Assembly: GCA_031277975.1 (NCBI GenBank)
Contig: JAITLI010000007.1
Span: forward strand, 1-50,754
Length of the DNA stretch: 50,754 nucleotides
Direction of reading: 5' to 3'
Source: Azoarcus sp.
Lineage (GTDB): Bacteria; Pseudomonadota; Gammaproteobacteria; Burkholderiales; Rhodocyclaceae
Within the stretch, counting starts at the first letter, position 1. Every line of letters starts with the position of its first letter. The notes under the pieces are model-generated. The model was not told the origin of the DNA, did no database searches, and saw only the letters and a list, made by a program, of their open reading frames with translations. Below are positions 1 through 12,091 of the stretch, one piece after another. The position numbers and the translations under genes are program-made.

Positions 1-171
1 TGCATGCTTTCGTTAGATGGACTGTACGGCCGTCAGCCTGATATTCATGGCATCGATCCTCTTGATGCAATAAAAAATGCAGTTATTTTGGCTGAGAATT
101 TGCTCAAGGGAGCGTCTGATGAATATGAGTTATATTGGCTTAATGGAGAACCGTATGAGCCAATAGACTGA
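1..171 (+). CDS. C-terminal fragment (56 aa) of a lower-GC hypothetical protein, truncated by window edge
   Basis: Frame 1 open from base 1 to TGA at 169-171 (...LDGLYGRQPDIHGIDPLDAIKNAVILAENLLKGASDEYELYWLNGEPYEPID); visibly AT-richer than the rest of the window. Confidence 0.55.
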   Translation, partial: CMLSLDGLYGRQPDIHGIDPLDAIKNAVILAENLLKGASDEYELYWLNGEPYEPID

Positions 172-282
172 GCAAGTGTAGCCCGGAGCAAAAGATAAAT
201 GGACAAGCGAAGTGCAGCCTAATCATCTCATGCCACGGCACAAGGCATCGACGATTTTCTGAAAAGCCCCCCAAGGAAGAAA

Positions 283-494
283 GAATTCCCCTCCCCCGCT
301 TGGCGGGGGAGGGCCAGGGAGAGGGCGTCCTTCCATACGGAGCGAAGCGACGCTGACTAAATAAAAAAGAAGGAAAAGACCCCCGCCCGTGCGCCCCATC
401 GCCAAGAAATCAGCATCGATCCGCTCCGCATAAAACGAAGCCCTCTCCCGGCCTTCGGTCACCCTCTCGCCCGCCAAGCGGGGGAGGGGAATTC
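283..494. repeat. MITE/REP-like element with about 25-bp terminal inverted repeats GAATTCCCCTCCCCCGCTTGGCGGG
   Basis: The 5' end GAATTCCCCTCCCCCGCTTGGCGGG is mirrored by CCCGCCAAGCGGGGGAGGGGAATTC at the 3' end. Confidence 0.6.
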
Positions 495-502
495 ATCGGA
501 AA

Positions 503-560
503 GACTCGTCATTGCGAGGCGCGCAGCGCCGTGGCAATCCAGTTCGTTTCATCCGGCGCG
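503..560. repeat. Dispersed intergenic repeat (ACTCGTCATTGCGAGG..GCAGCG..GTGGCAATCCAGTTCGTTTcATCCGGCGC)
   Basis: Inverted copy present at about 17731-17788. Confidence 0.65.
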
Positions 561-591
561 TAGCGCCGCCGATCTTGCTTTTTGCTTTCTT

Positions 592-972
592 TCACGTATC
601 GGCGGCGCGGCGGTGGTGTACCACCGTGGCATCGATTTCCAGGCCATCCTCGCCGCCCGGCAGGATCGCGCGCAGCATCACCCGCACGGCATCGTCGCCG
701 GAATGGCTGTCGAGCGGCTCGATGCACGCCTCCACGCGCGGCAGCCATGGCAGGAAGAAATCAATCGCCGCAGGTTGTCCCTGCCTTTCCGCGGCCAGCG
801 CCGGTATCCAGGGCGCGGGCATCTCCGCCAGCGATTCCAGCCAGTTCCGCCATGGCCCGCTCCACAGCGCATTCCAGTCCCCGAACGCGGCCCAGGGGCG
901 CATCCATGCCGATAGCCACATCTCCGGCCATCCGGACAGGTTCGCCGCCATTGTTCCGTTTCTGTCTTTCAT
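592..972 (-). CDS. Trp-rich hypothetical protein
   Basis: ORF MKDRNGTMAANLSGWPEMWLSAWMRPW... on the same strand as the downstream L,D-transpeptidase; no family recognised. Confidence 0.45.
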   Translation of the reverse strand: MKDRNGTMAANLSGWPEMWLSAWMRPWAAFGDWNALWSGPWRNWLESLAEMPAPWIPALAAERQGQPAAIDFFLPWLPRVEACIEPLDSHSGDDAVRVMLRAILPGGEDGLEIDATVVHHRRAADT

Positions 973-1116
973 CGCACCCCTCCGGTTTCTATCCGTTCCG
1001 GCATCGCGCCAAGCGGCGTCAAGGCTCCGAGGATACTCCGCCCGCTCTGGCATCGAGATATACAAGATCGCCAAACGAGAAAAACGTTTCGATTCCGGCC
1101 AGGTTTCACGGCCGGA

Positions 1117-1614
1117 TCACGCCACGATCACGACCGGCGCGCCCGCGGCGACCAGATCGAAAAGCTCGATCACGTCGCGGTTGCGCATACGGATGCAGCC
1201 ATGCGAGCGCGCCACCCCCATGGGCTGGTCGTCGCCCGTGCCGTGGATATAGATGTAGCGCCGCATGCTGTCGACGTTGCCGCCCCGGTTGAAGCCGGAT
1301 TCTTCGCCGCACAGCCACAGGATGCGCGACAGAATCCAGTCGCGGCCCGGATGGGCCGCCGCGAGCCGGGGCGTCCACGTTTCGCCGTCCGGACGGCGGC
1401 CCTTGAATACCGCGCCCGGCGGTGCGCCGCCGCCGATCTTCGCGCGGATGCGGTGGCGGCCGCGCGGCGTGCATTCGCTGCCCGCGCGCTCGCCCGCGCC
1501 GTTGGCCGCCGTGGAAACCGGGTAGCGGCGGATGCATGCGCCATCGGCGGCGAAAAGTTCGAGATGCTGGCGGGCAATGTCGATCTGGAGGCGCACGGCG
1601 GGGCTTTTGTTCAT
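1117..1614 (-). CDS. L,D-transpeptidase (YkuD) family protein
   Basis: Catalytic motif IHGTGDDQPMGVARSHGCIRM; ATG at 1614. Confidence 0.85.
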   Translation of the reverse strand: MNKSPAVRLQIDIARQHLELFAADGACIRRYPVSTAANGAGERAGSECTPRGRHRIRAKIGGGAPPGAVFKGRRPDGETWTPRLAAAHPGRDWILSRILWLCGEESGFNRGGNVDSMRRYIYIHGTGDDQPMGVARSHGCIRMRNRDVIELFDLVAAGAPVVIVA

Positions 1615-2204
1615 TCCTGGACTGTCCGGTCCGCATCGTTCCACGGCACGCCGTCCGCGGCGGTTTCCTCGCCGCGCCCGGCATCGAGTTCGCGCAGGAA
1701 GCGGAAGATTTCGCGGTATGCCCGCGGCGGGCGCCGCTGTTCGTGCTCTTTCAGGGCATTGCGCCGTAAAGCGCGCAATTGCTGGACATCGGTTCGCGGC
1801 CAGTTCCGGACGATCTCCGTGATGGTTTTTTCGTCGGCGAGAAGGTCGTCGCGCAGACGCTCCAGCCTGTGCTGGCGCGCGATTTCCGCCGCCGCCGGGC
1901 CGCGCAGGGCATCGAGCCGGGCGCGCAGCGGCTCCGGGTCGATGCCGCGCATGAGTTTGCCGATGTACTGCATCTGGCGGCGCAGGGCTTCGTCTTTGCG
2001 GGTCAGGCGTCGCGCTTCCGTAACAGCGTCGGAGAGCGCTTCGGGCATCGGCATTTTCTTCAGTTGTTCGGCGGGCAGCGTCACCAGCCGCGCGCCCAGT
2101 TCTTGCAGCGCATGCATTTCCCGCTTGCGGCGGCTTTTGCTTGGCGGATCGGCAGGCTCGCCATCCGTGGCGGAGTCCGGGGAATGATCGGGATGAAAAA
2201 CCAT
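1611..2204 (-). CDS. darP: Ribosome-associated protein, DUF615/YjgA (DarP) family
   Basis: SKSRRKREMHALQELGARLVTLPAEQLKKMPMPEALSDAVTEARRL is typical of YjgA; stop overlaps the next gene start. Confidence 0.85.
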   Translation of the reverse strand: MVFHPDHSPDSATDGEPADPPSKSRRKREMHALQELGARLVTLPAEQLKKMPMPEALSDAVTEARRLTRKDEALRRQMQYIGKLMRGIDPEPLRARLDALRGPAAAEIARQHRLERLRDDLLADEKTITEIVRNWPRTDVQQLRALRRNALKEHEQRRPPRAYREIFRFLRELDAGRGEETAADGVPWNDADRTVQE

Positions 2205-2270
2205 CGTCAGTCGAAGCAATGGGCATGGGCGGGGTAGAATTATAAGCCTTGTACGATTCCCTCTTCGCCC

Positions 2271-3614
2271 ATGACTTCTGCCTCCGGTTTTTCCTGCTCC
2301 CCGTCCCGTCTGCGCGAGATTGCCGCCGACATTCTCAAATACGCGCGCAGGAAAGGCGCGTCGGCCTGCGAAACCGATATTTCCGAAGGCTTCGGCCAGT
2401 CGGTCACGGTGCGCAAGGGCGCGGTGGAGACCATCGAATACAACCGCGACAAAGGCATTGGCGTCACGGTCTATCTGGGACAGCAGCGCGGACAGGCCAG
2501 CACATCCGACTTTTCCCGCGCGGCGCTGGAATCCACGGTCGACGCGGCGCTGTCCATTGCCCGTTTCACCGCGCCCGACCCCTGCGCCGGGCTGGCCGAC
2601 AAGGCGCTGATGGCGCGTGAGTGCCCCGATCTCGATCTTTTTCATCCGTGGGCGTTCGAAATCGACGAGGCCATCGCGCTGGCGCGCCGGTGCGAAGAAG
2701 CTGCCTTCGCGGTCGACCCGCTGATCCGCAATTCCGAAGGCGCGAATGTCTCGACCCAGCAATCGCATTTTGTCTTCGCCAACAGCCTGGGCTTCATGGG
2801 CGGCCACGCGAGCAGCCGGCATGGGCTGTCGTGCGCGGTCATCGCGGGCGAGGGCGACGCCATGCAGCGCGAATACTGGCACGATGCCCGGCGCGATGCC
2901 GCCGATCTCACCCGCGCCGAAGAAGTCGGGCGCATTGCCGGCGAGCGGACGCTGGCTCGCCTTGGCGCGCGGAAAATCCGCACCCGCGAAGCGCCGGTCA
3001 TTTTCGAGGCGCCCATCGCGGTCGGCCTCATCGGCAATTTCGTGCAGGCCGCCAGCGGCGGCGCGCTCTATCGCCGCGCCAGTTTCCTGCTCGATACCCT
3101 TGGCCAGCAAATATTCTCGCCCACGATCGACATCAGCGAACGTCCCCACCTTCCCAAGACCTTCGGCACGAGCTGGTTCGACAACGATGGCGTTGCCACC
3201 CGCGACCGCGATGTCGTGGCAGGAGGCGTGCTGCAAGGCTATTTCCTCTCCACCTACACCGCCCGCAAGCTCGGCCTCCAGACCACGGGCAACGCCGGCG
3301 GCTCGCACCATCTGCGGGTCAAGCCCGGCGAGGACGATCTTGCCGGATTGCTGAAGAAAATGGACAAGGGCCTGCTTGTCACCGAACTGCTCGGACAGGG
3401 CGTCAATTACGTTACCGGCGACTACTCGCGCGGCGCCGCCGGTTTCTGGGTCGAGAAAGGCAAGATCAAGTATCCGGTCGAAGAAGTGACCATCGCCGGC
3501 AACCTGCGCGACATGTTTCGCGGCATCGCCGCCGTCGGCAACGATGCCCTGCCGCGCGGCGCCAAGCAGTGCGGATCGGTGCTGATCGAACGCATGAAAA
3601 TCGCCGGGAAATAA
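2271..3614 (+). CDS. pmbA: Metalloprotease PmbA/TldE
   Basis: TldD/PmbA family sequence (GIGVTVYLGQQRGQASTSDFS..., NAGGSHHLRVKPGEDDLAGLLKKMDKGLLVTELLGQGVNYVTGDYSRGAAGFWVEKG). Confidence 0.93.
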   Translation: MTSASGFSCSPSRLREIAADILKYARRKGASACETDISEGFGQSVTVRKGAVETIEYNRDKGIGVTVYLGQQRGQASTSDFSRAALESTVDAALSIARFTAPDPCAGLADKALMARECPDLDLFHPWAFEIDEAIALARRCEEAAFAVDPLIRNSEGANVSTQQSHFVFANSLGFMGGHASSRHGLSCAVIAGEGDAMQREYWHDARRDAADLTRAEEVGRIAGERTLARLGARKIRTREAPVIFEAPIAVGLIGNFVQAASGGALYRRASFLLDTLGQQIFSPTIDISERPHLPKTFGTSWFDNDGVATRDRDVVAGGVLQGYFLSTYTARKLGLQTTGNAGGSHHLRVKPGEDDLAGLLKKMDKGLLVTELLGQGVNYVTGDYSRGAAGFWVEKGKIKYPVEEVTIAGNLRDMFRGIAAVGNDALPRGAKQCGSVLIERMKIAGK

Positions 3615-3621
3615 ATAATAG

Positions 3622-4929
<1,308 letters not shown>

Positions 4930-4949
4930 CCGGAAACCGCGCCGCCGCG

Positions 4950-5882
4950 TCAGGCGATATTTTCCAGCTCCCAGCGTATCGTCCCGGCAAGGCCCTCATC
5001 CAGCGGGAGGCGCTCTTTGTAGCCCAACTGTTTTCGTATCTTGCCCGTATCCGCCACGAGATGCTGCGCGTAGTTCATGCCGTCCGCCGTGGCGGCTGTT
5101 TCGTCGACAACGATGTCGCCATGCCAATGCATGAGCCTCGCGATTCGTCGATGCCATGCCATTCCGGACAGCGCCCGCCGCGCGGCAAGGTTGTAGATTT
5201 CGCGCGCGGCATGGCTTTCCATGGCCAATATGATGCCATGGGCGACATCCTCGACATGGCACATGCTGGCGCGAAAACCGGCCGCGTCCTTCGGCAATTC
5301 GATTCGCCTCGCATTCTGGCGCATCTTTTGGATTGGCTCCAGGAAACGATGCCGGGGATCGTTCCTTCCATAGACCATGCCGAGCCTCAAAATGACAGCA
5401 TCGAGAACCGCGCTGCGCATGGCGGCCTTTTCCATGAGAATCTTTTCGTAATCATGGGCAAAATCCGCCTCTACCCTGCCGCGATACGGATAGAGGACAT
5501 CGCGCAACGGCGCCTGTTCATCGCAAGGCGCGGCCACGACGGGCGCGTCCGACAACCCGAGCAAGACTTCATACGCCTTGTAAACATCGACACTGGAGGC
5601 GATGACGGCGCGCATTTTCCCGCCGTGCAGCGCCTGCTCCAGGACATGGATCTGCTTTTGCGACCAGGCGACCATATGAAGAATCACATCGGGCGCCACG
5701 GCCTCCAGCGCCCGGCGAAGATCATCCGCGTCATTGCAATCCCCCTGGATCTGGCCGTATTGGATTTCGGGGGAAATTCGCCTGTGGAACACCGCGACTT
5801 CATGGCCGGACTGCGCCAATTGCCTGGTGAGCACAGGGCCGATGAAATTGGTGCCGCCGATCACGAGGGCTTTCATTTTCAT
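4950..5882 (-). CDS. NAD-dependent epimerase/dehydratase family protein
   Basis: Rossmann start MKMKALVIGGTNFIGPVLTRQLAQSGHEVAVFHR; short-chain dehydrogenase-like sequence throughout. Confidence 0.85.
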   Translation of the reverse strand: MKMKALVIGGTNFIGPVLTRQLAQSGHEVAVFHRRISPEIQYGQIQGDCNDADDLRRALEAVAPDVILHMVAWSQKQIHVLEQALHGGKMRAVIASSVDVYKAYEVLLGLSDAPVVAAPCDEQAPLRDVLYPYRGRVEADFAHDYEKILMEKAAMRSAVLDAVILRLGMVYGRNDPRHRFLEPIQKMRQNARRIELPKDAAGFRASMCHVEDVAHGIILAMESHAAREIYNLAARRALSGMAWHRRIARLMHWHGDIVVDETAATADGMNYAQHLVADTGKIRKQLGYKERLPLDEGLAGTIRWELENIA

Positions 5883-5999
5883 TTCCCCCGTCTTTCGTCT
5901 TGCCTGTTCCGCGCAGCGTTCAGGCCCGCATCCGCGACGCCGAACCCGGTCACGATCTCGCCGCGCCGCAGTCTCGGCCGCCGCCGACGGAAGTTCATT

Positions 6000-6076
6000 T
6001 GGGGCGACATACCGGAATCGAACCGGTGACAACTGGAGCCACAATCCAGTGCTCTACCAACTGAGCTAATGCCGCC
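6000..6076 (-). tRNA. tRNA-His (GTG), CCA encoded
   Basis: Minus strand GGCGGCATTAGCTCAGTTGGTAGAGCACTGGATTGTGGCTCCAGTTGTCACCGGTTCGATTCCGGTATGTCGCCCCA; cloverleaf arms present. Confidence 0.95.
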
Positions 6077-6115
6077 ACCGCGTAGGCCCCGCTGGAACGG
6101 AACCCGTAAAACCTC

Positions 6116-6192
6116 TGGCCTGCCCGGCAGGGCTCGAACCTGCAACCCCCGGCTTAGAAGGCCGGTGCTCTATCCGGTTGAGCTACGGGCAG
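6116..6192 (-). tRNA. tRNA-Arg (TCT), CCA encoded
   Basis: Minus strand CTGCCCGTAGCTCAACCGGATAGAGCACCGGCCTTCTAAGCCGGGGGTTGCAGGTTCGAGCCCTGCCGGGCAGGCCA. Confidence 0.95.
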
Positions 6193-6221
6193 CGATTCCC
6201 GCGGACAGTCCCGGGGCGAGC

Positions 6222-6298
6222 TGGTCGGGGTGGAGGGATTCGAACCCCCGACATCTTGCTCCCAAAGCAAGCGCGCTACCGGACTGCGCTACACCCCG
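6222..6298 (-). tRNA. tRNA-Pro (TGG), CCA encoded
   Basis: Minus strand CGGGGTGTAGCGCAGTCCGGTAGCGCGCTTGCTTTGGGAGCAAGATGTCGGGGGTTCGAATCCCTCCACCCCGACCA. Confidence 0.95.
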
Positions 6299-6546
6299 AG
6301 GAAACGCGCACTTTACCCGGACTCCGGCGCGCAGTCAAACATCTTTCCGTCAATCTTTCCGTCCGCGACAGGATACGAGGCCCGCGCAAGGCTGGCCCGG
6401 TTGCCCGGCGTTACCGAAGCCCGATTGCCAAGAGCGGCTTTACGCGCTAGAATCGCCGGGCTTTGGTGGGCCTTGCGGCCTGTCTTTTCCGGTTGAAGTC
6501 AACAGGGGATGGGCGTTTCGCCCATTTTTTATTTGTGGAGCAAGGT

Positions 6547-6978
6547 GTGCGGGAACTGGCGGAGTTGATCGAGCAGGTCGTCACCGGGCTTGGGTTCGAG
6601 CTTGTGACGATCGAGAGTTCGCCTCGCGGGCGGCTCCTGCGCGTCTTCATCGATATCGCGCGCGGCGTGAGCGTGGATGACTGCGAAACGGTCAGCAACC
6701 AGCTCACCCGGATGTTCGAGGTCGAGAACATTGATTATGACCGGCTTGAAGTGTCCTCGCCGGGACTTGACCGCCCGCTCGTAAAACCCGCCGATTTCGA
6801 ACGTTTCGCCGGACACGAGATCCGGTTGCGCACCGCTGTCGCGGTGGGCGACCAACGCAATTTCACCGGCGTGCTCCGGGGGCTGCGCGACGGCGCGGTC
6901 GTGGTCGATACCGGCGAGGGCGAACTTCTGGTCGCCCTCGCCGATGTCGAAAAAGCGCGCCTCGTTCCCAAATTCTGA
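6547..6978 (+). CDS. rimP: Ribosome maturation factor RimP
   Basis: [23 protein letters not shown]...[26 protein letters not shown] start with upstream GGAG; followed by nusA-infB. Confidence 0.92.
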   Translation: MRELAELIEQVVTGLGFELVTIESSPRGRLLRVFIDIARGVSVDDCETVSNQLTRMFEVENIDYDRLEVSSPGLDRPLVKPADFERFAGHEIRLRTAVAVGDQRNFTGVLRGLRDGAVVVDTGEGELLVALADVEKARLVPKF

Positions 6979-6998
6979 ATCCTGGAGGTTTTCCTGCA

Positions 6999-8477
6999 AT
7001 GAGCCGCGAGATTCTGCTGCTTGTGGACGCGCTGGCGCGCGAAAAGAACGTCGCCAAGGAGATCGTGTTCGCTGCCCTGGAGTCAGCGCTTGCCTCCGCG
7101 ACCAAAAAGCGCATCCACGACAATGCCGACGTCCGGGTGAGCATCGACCGTGCCACCGGCGACTATGAGTCCTTCCGGCGCTGGCTGGTGATGCCCGACG
7201 AAGAAGTGGTCAACGACGAAGCCGAGATGGGCATCGTCGATGCGCGCGACATCCGCCCGGAGATCGACCTAGGCGAATACATCGAAGAGCCGCTGGAGCC
7301 GATCGACTTCGGGCGCATCGGCGCGCAGGCGGCCAAGCAGGTCATCCTGCAAAGAATCCGCGACGCCGAGCGCGAGCAGGTGCTCAACGACTTCCTGGAA
7401 CGCGAGGAATTCCTCGTCTCCGGCACGATCAAGCGCATCGAACGCGGCAACGCCATCATCGAAGTGGGCCGCATGGAAGCGGTGCTGCCGCGCGACCAGC
7501 AGATTCCGCGCGAAAACCTGCGCGCCGGCGATCGCGTCAAGGCGTACCTGCTCAAGATCGACCGCGGCGTGCGCGGCCCGCAACTGGTCCTGTCGCGTAC
7601 CGTGCCCGAATTCCTGATGAAGCTGTTCGAACTCGAAGTCCCCGAGATCGAAGACGGCCTGCTCACGATCAAGGCATGCGCCCGCGACCCCGGCCTGCGC
7701 GCCAAGATCGCGGTCAAGGCCAACGACCAGCGCATCGACCCGGTGGGCACCTGCGTGGGCGTGCGCGGTTCCCGGGTGACGGCGGTCAGGAATGAGATCA
7801 GCAACGAGCAGATCGACATCATCGTCTGGGCGCCCGATCCGGCCCAGTTCGTGATTGCCGCGCTCCAGCCCGCCGAGGCCGTCTCCATCGTGGTCGACGA
7901 GGAAGCACACGCGATGGACGTGGTGGTGGATGAAAGCAACCTCGCCATCTCGATCGGGCGCAACGGCCAGAATGTCAAGCTCGCCTCCGAACTGACCGGC
8001 TGGACGATCAACCTGATGAGCGAACAGGAATCCGCCGCCCGCACCGAACAGGAACGGGGCGAACTGCGCGCCGCCTTCATGGAGAAGCTCGACCTCGACG
8101 AAGACGTGGCCAACATCCTGATCGACGAAGGCTTCTCCTCGCTCGAAGAGATCGCCTACGTGCCGCTGGCCGAAATGCTCGAAATCGAGGACTTCGACGA
8201 AGCCACCATCAACGAATTGCGCAACCGCGCGCGCGACGTGCTGCTGACCGAGGCCATCGTCACCGAGGAAAAACTCGAAGGCGTCGCCGACGATCTGCTC
8301 GCGCTTGGCGGCATGGACAAAACGCTGGCGGCCAGGCTCGCCAGCCAGGATATTCGAACCAGGGACGATCTGGCCGATCTCGCGGTCGATGAACTGGTGG
8401 AACTCACCGGCATCGGCGAAGAGCGCGCCAGCGCGCTGATTTCAGCCGCGCGCGCCCACTGGTTCGAGCAGGAATGA
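6999..8477 (+). CDS. nusA: Transcription termination/antitermination protein NusA
   Basis: [39 protein letters not shown] domains; C-terminal repeats. Confidence 0.97.
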   Translation: MSREILLLVDALAREKNVAKEIVFAALESALASATKKRIHDNADVRVSIDRATGDYESFRRWLVMPDEEVVNDEAEMGIVDARDIRPEIDLGEYIEEPLEPIDFGRIGAQAAKQVILQRIRDAEREQVLNDFLEREEFLVSGTIKRIERGNAIIEVGRMEAVLPRDQQIPRENLRAGDRVKAYLLKIDRGVRGPQLVLSRTVPEFLMKLFELEVPEIEDGLLTIKACARDPGLRAKIAVKANDQRIDPVGTCVGVRGSRVTAVRNEISNEQIDIIVWAPDPAQFVIAALQPAEAVSIVVDEEAHAMDVVVDESNLAISIGRNGQNVKLASELTGWTINLMSEQESAARTEQERGELRAAFMEKLDLDEDVANILIDEGFSSLEEIAYVPLAEMLEIEDFDEATINELRNRARDVLLTEAIVTEEKLEGVADDLLALGGMDKTLAARLASQDIRTRDDLADLAVDELVELTGIGEERASALISAARAHWFEQE

Positions 8478-8492
8478 GGGGAGAGCCTTACC

Positions 8493-11400
8493 ATGGAAGG
8501 GATGAGTGTGACCCAGTTTGCCGGAGAACTGAAAATGCCGGCGGCCGCACTGTTGGAGCAATTGAAACGCGCCGGCGTCGATAAATTCGACGAAAGCGAT
8601 CTGTTGACCGAGCAGGACAAGTCGCGCCTGCTCGAATATTTGCGCCAGTCGCATGGCGGTAGCGCGAGGAAGGGCAAGATCACCCTGACCCGCAAGCAGA
8701 CCTCCGAGATTCGCGCCACCGACTCCACGGGCCGCGCCCGCACCGTGCAGGTCGAAGTGCGCAAGAAACGCGTCTTCGTCAAGCGCGACGACCCCCACGA
8801 AACCACGGCGAGCGAAAAAACGCCCGTCCCCGCCGCGCCCCCCGAAACCACGCCCGTCCCCGTGACCTCCGCCGTGGAGGCGGAACCCGCACCCGCCGCG
8901 ACGGCCGCGGCCGCTCCCGAAACGGCTCTGGCGCCTCCCGTCCCGGCGGACGATTCCGCCCGCGCCGGCACTTCCGGCGCCAGTGCGCCCGCCGCCGAAA
9001 CCGTCACCGCCGAAACTGTCACCGGGGAAGTCGTCACTGAAAAAATCGCCGCCGGGAAAACCATCGCCGAAGAAACCGCCACCGATGCCGGCGCCGGGGC
9101 GGAAACAGCGCCCGCGCAAAAAGAAGAACCGCGCACCGCGCCCACGCGGAAAGAAACCGGCAACACCGCCGCGGCGGACAAGACTGCGGGCACTCGCCGC
9201 AAACGCGCCGCGCCGGTGCCGATCACCCAGATACTGAGCAAGGAAGAACTCGCCGCGCGCGACCAAGAATCGCGCCGTCACCAAGAATTGCGCGAGCGCC
9301 AGCAAGCCGACCTGCGCGCCCGCCAGGAGCGCGAAGCCGCCGCCAAGACCGCCGCCGAAACCCGGCGCCAGGAAGAAGAAAACCGCGTGCGCGACGCGCA
9401 GCAACTCAAAGAGAAAGAAAACAGCAGCGGCAAGACCATCACCGCCAGGGCCGTGGCAAGCAAGGCCGCGGCAAGCAAAGCCGCGCCCGGCAAGACCGCA
9501 TCGAACAAGGCCGCGCCGGCGGGCAGGACCGCGCCCGGCAAGGCCGCCCCGGGCAAGACGACCACTGGCACGCTGCACCGCCCGCCCCGCAGCGGAGATA
9601 AACCCGCCCGCGAAAGCGGCGGCGGCAAGCGCGGCGAAAACGAAGGCGGCAACAAGCGCCGGGGCGGCCTCAGGACACGGGGCGACACCAGCGCCGCCAC
9701 CCCCGCCGGCAACGCCTGGCGCGGCGCCAAGGCTGGCGGACGCCACGGCGACCGCGGCCACGGCGAAGAGCGCGCCGCCTTCCAGGCCCCGAGCGAACCC
9801 ATCGTGCGCGAAGTACATGTGCCCGAAACCATCTCCGTAGCCGAACTCGCCCACAAAATGGCGGTCAAGGCCACCGAAGTCATCAAGGTCCTGATGAAAA
9901 TGGGCATGATGGTCACCATCAACCAGGCGCTCGACCAGGAAACCGCCATGATCCTCGTCGAAGACATGGGCCACAGGGCTTTCGCCGCCAAGCTCGACGA
10001 CCCCGACGCCTTCCTCGCCGAAAGCGACGAACACAAGGATTACGAATACCTGCCGCGCGCCCCGGTCGTGACCGTCATGGGCCACGTCGACCATGGCAAG
10101 ACCTCGCTGCTCGACTACATCCGCCGCGCCAAGGTGGCGGCGGGTGAAGCGGGCGGCATCACCCAGCACATCGGCGCCTACCATGTCGAGACGCCGCGCG
10201 GCATGATTACCTTCCTCGACACCCCCGGACACGAAGCCTTCACCGCCATGCGGGCGCGCGGCGCGCAGGCGACCGACATCGTCATCCTCGTCGTCGCCGC
10301 CGACGATGGCGTCATGCCGCAGACGCGCGAGGCCATCCACCACGCCAAGGCTGCGGGCGTGCCGCTGGTCGTGGCCATCACCAAGATCGACAAACCGGCG
10401 GCCAACGTCGAAAAAGTCAAACAGGCGCTGATCGCCGAAGAAGTCGTGCCGGAAGAATACGGCGGCGACACTCTGTTCGCCACGGTCTCGGCCAAGAGCG
10501 GCGAAGGCGTCGACAGCCTGCTCGAAGCCGTGCTGCTCCAAGCCGACATGCTCGACCTCAAGGCGCCGGTCGACGCCCCCGCCAAAGGCCTGATCGTCGA
10601 AGCGCGGCTGGACAAGGGACGCGGCCCGGTCGCCTCGCTCCTGGTGCAATCAGGCACCCTGCGGCGCGGCGACATCATGCTGGTGGGCGCGACCTTCGGG
10701 CGCATCCGCGCCATGCTCGACGAAAACAGCAAGACCATCGAAGAAGCCGGCCCGGCAATCCCCGTCGAAATCCTCGGCCTCTCGGAAGTACCCGCGGCGG
10801 GCGACGAAGCCATCGTCCTCGCCGACGAAAGGAAAGCGCGTGAAATCGCCCTTTTCCGCCAAGGCAAGTTCCGCGACGTCAAACTCGCCAAGCAGCAGGC
10901 GGCCAAGCTCGAAAATATGTTCGAGCAAATCGGCGACGGCGAAGCCAAGCGTCTCGCGCTCATCATCAAGGCCGACGTGCAAGGCTCGCAGGAAGCGCTG
11001 GTGCAATCGCTGCAAAAACTCTCCACCGGCGAAGTCAAGGTGCACGTCATCCATGCCGGCGTGGGCGCGATCACCGAATCCGACGTCAACCTCGCGCAGG
11101 CTTCGGAAGCGGTCATCATCGGCTTCAATACCCGCGCCGACGCCGGCGCGAGAAAACTCGCCGAAAACTTCGGCGTCGACATCCGCTACTACGACATCAT
11201 CTACGACGCCGTCGACGAGATCAAGGCGGCGCTCTCCGGCATGCTCTCGCCGGAAAAGCGCGAAGAAATCATCGGCCTGGTCGAAATCCGCCAGGTGTTC
11301 GCCATCTCCCGGGTGGGATCAGTGGCGGGCTGCTACGTACTCGAAGGCACAGTGCGGCGCGCCGCCTCGGTGCGGCTCCTGCGCAACCACACGGTGGTCT

Positions 11401-11558
11401 GGTCCGGCGAACTCGAATCGCTCAAGCGCTTCAAGGACGACGTCAAGGAAGTCCGGGCCGGCTACGAATGCGGCCTGCAACTGCGCGGCCACAACGACGT
11501 CCAGATCGGCGACCAGCTCGAAATCTTTGAAATCCGCGAAGTCGCCAGGACACTCTGA
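8493..11558 (+). CDS. infB: Translation initiation factor IF-2
   Basis: [43 protein letters not shown] and [20 protein letters not shown]; long Ala/Lys/Pro-rich linker. Confidence 0.98.
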   Translation: MEGMSVTQFAGELKMPAAALLEQLKRAGVDKFDESDLLTEQDKSRLLEYLRQSHGGSARKGKITLTRKQTSEIRATDSTGRARTVQVEVRKKRVFVKRDDPHETTASEKTPVPAAPPETTPVPVTSAVEAEPAPAATAAAAPETALAPPVPADDSARAGTSGASAPAAETVTAETVTGEVVTEKIAAGKTIAEETATDAGAGAETAPAQKEEPRTAPTRKETGNTAAADKTAGTRRKRAAPVPITQILSKEELAARDQESRRHQELRERQQADLRARQEREAAAKTAAETRRQEEENRVRDAQQLKEKENSSGKTITARAVASKAAASKAAPGKTASNKAAPAGRTAPGKAAPGKTTTGTLHRPPRSGDKPARESGGGKRGENEGGNKRRGGLRTRGDTSAATPAGNAWRGAKAGGRHGDRGHGEERAAFQAPSEPIVREVHVPETISVAELAHKMAVKATEVIKVLMKMGMMVTINQALDQETAMILVEDMGHRAFAAKLDDPDAFLAESDEHKDYEYLPRAPVVTVMGHVDHGKTSLLDYIRRAKVAAGEAGGITQHIGAYHVETPRGMITFLDTPGHEAFTAMRARGAQATDIVILVVAADDGVMPQTREAIHHAKAAGVPLVVAITKIDKPAANVEKVKQALIAEEVVPEEYGGDTLFATVSAKSGEGVDSLLEAVLLQADMLDLKAPVDAPAKGLIVEARLDKGRGPVASLLVQSGTLRRGDIMLVGATFGRIRAMLDENSKTIEEAGPAIPVEILGLSEVPAAGDEAIVLADERKAREIALFRQGKFRDVKLAKQQAAKLENMFEQIGDGEAKRLALIIKADVQGSQEALVQSLQKLSTGEVKVHVIHAGVGAITESDVNLAQASEAVIIGFNTRADAGARKLAENFGVDIRYYDIIYDAVDEIKAALSGMLSPEKREEIIGLVEIRQVFAISRVGSVAGCYVLEGTVRRAASVRLLRNHTVVWSGELESLKRFKDDVKEVRAGYECGLQLRGHNDVQIGDQLEIFEIREVARTL

Positions 11559-11561
11559 ACC

Positions 11562-11954
11562 ATGCCAAAAGAGTATTCCCGCGGCCAGCGCGTGGCCGGG
11601 CAAATCCACCGCGAACTGGCCAACCTGATCCAGATGGAAATCAAGGACCCGCGCGTGGGCTTCGTCTCCCTCACCGATGTCGAACTCACCCCCGACTACG
11701 CCCACGCCAAAGTCTTCTTCACCACCCTGGGCGGCGCCGGAAGCGTGCCGGGAATCCTCGAAGGACTCCAGCGCGCCAGCGGCTTCCTGCGCCGCGAACT
11801 GGGCAAGCGCATCCACATCCACACCCTGCCCGAACTCCATTTCCACTACGACAAATCTTTGGAAGAAGGCAGCCGCCTGTCGCAACTGATCGAGCGCGCC
11901 GTACGCGAAGACGAAGCCCGCGCCCGCGCGCCGGACGAAACCGCCGAAGACTGA
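11562..11954 (+). CDS. rbfA: Ribosome-binding factor A
   Basis: SRGQRVAGQIHRELANLIQMEIKDPRVGFVSLTDVELTPDYAHAKVFF. Confidence 0.96.
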   Translation: MPKEYSRGQRVAGQIHRELANLIQMEIKDPRVGFVSLTDVELTPDYAHAKVFFTTLGGAGSVPGILEGLQRASGFLRRELGKRIHIHTLPELHFHYDKSLEEGSRLSQLIERAVREDEARARAPDETAED

Positions 11955-12091
11955 CCCGCGCGCGCCGCCTTCCGCGCGTGATTTGCTGAAGCGATTTTCC
12001 CCCTTGGCGCGGCCCCGCGCCCGCCCGCCTTGTCCGCGCGATATTCCCCCCTCTCCTTTATTCTCCCCTCCTTCCTCATACCGCGATCACC

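Noticed and set aside
8800-9600. Tandem repeats in infB (PGKAAPGKT..., [11 protein letters not shown]...)
   Set aside because: Typical low-complexity IF-2 N-terminal linker, in frame and expected.
8442-10649. 735-aa minus ORF antisense to infB
   Set aside because: Gly/Ala/Arg low-complexity antisense of the infB linker; not a gene.
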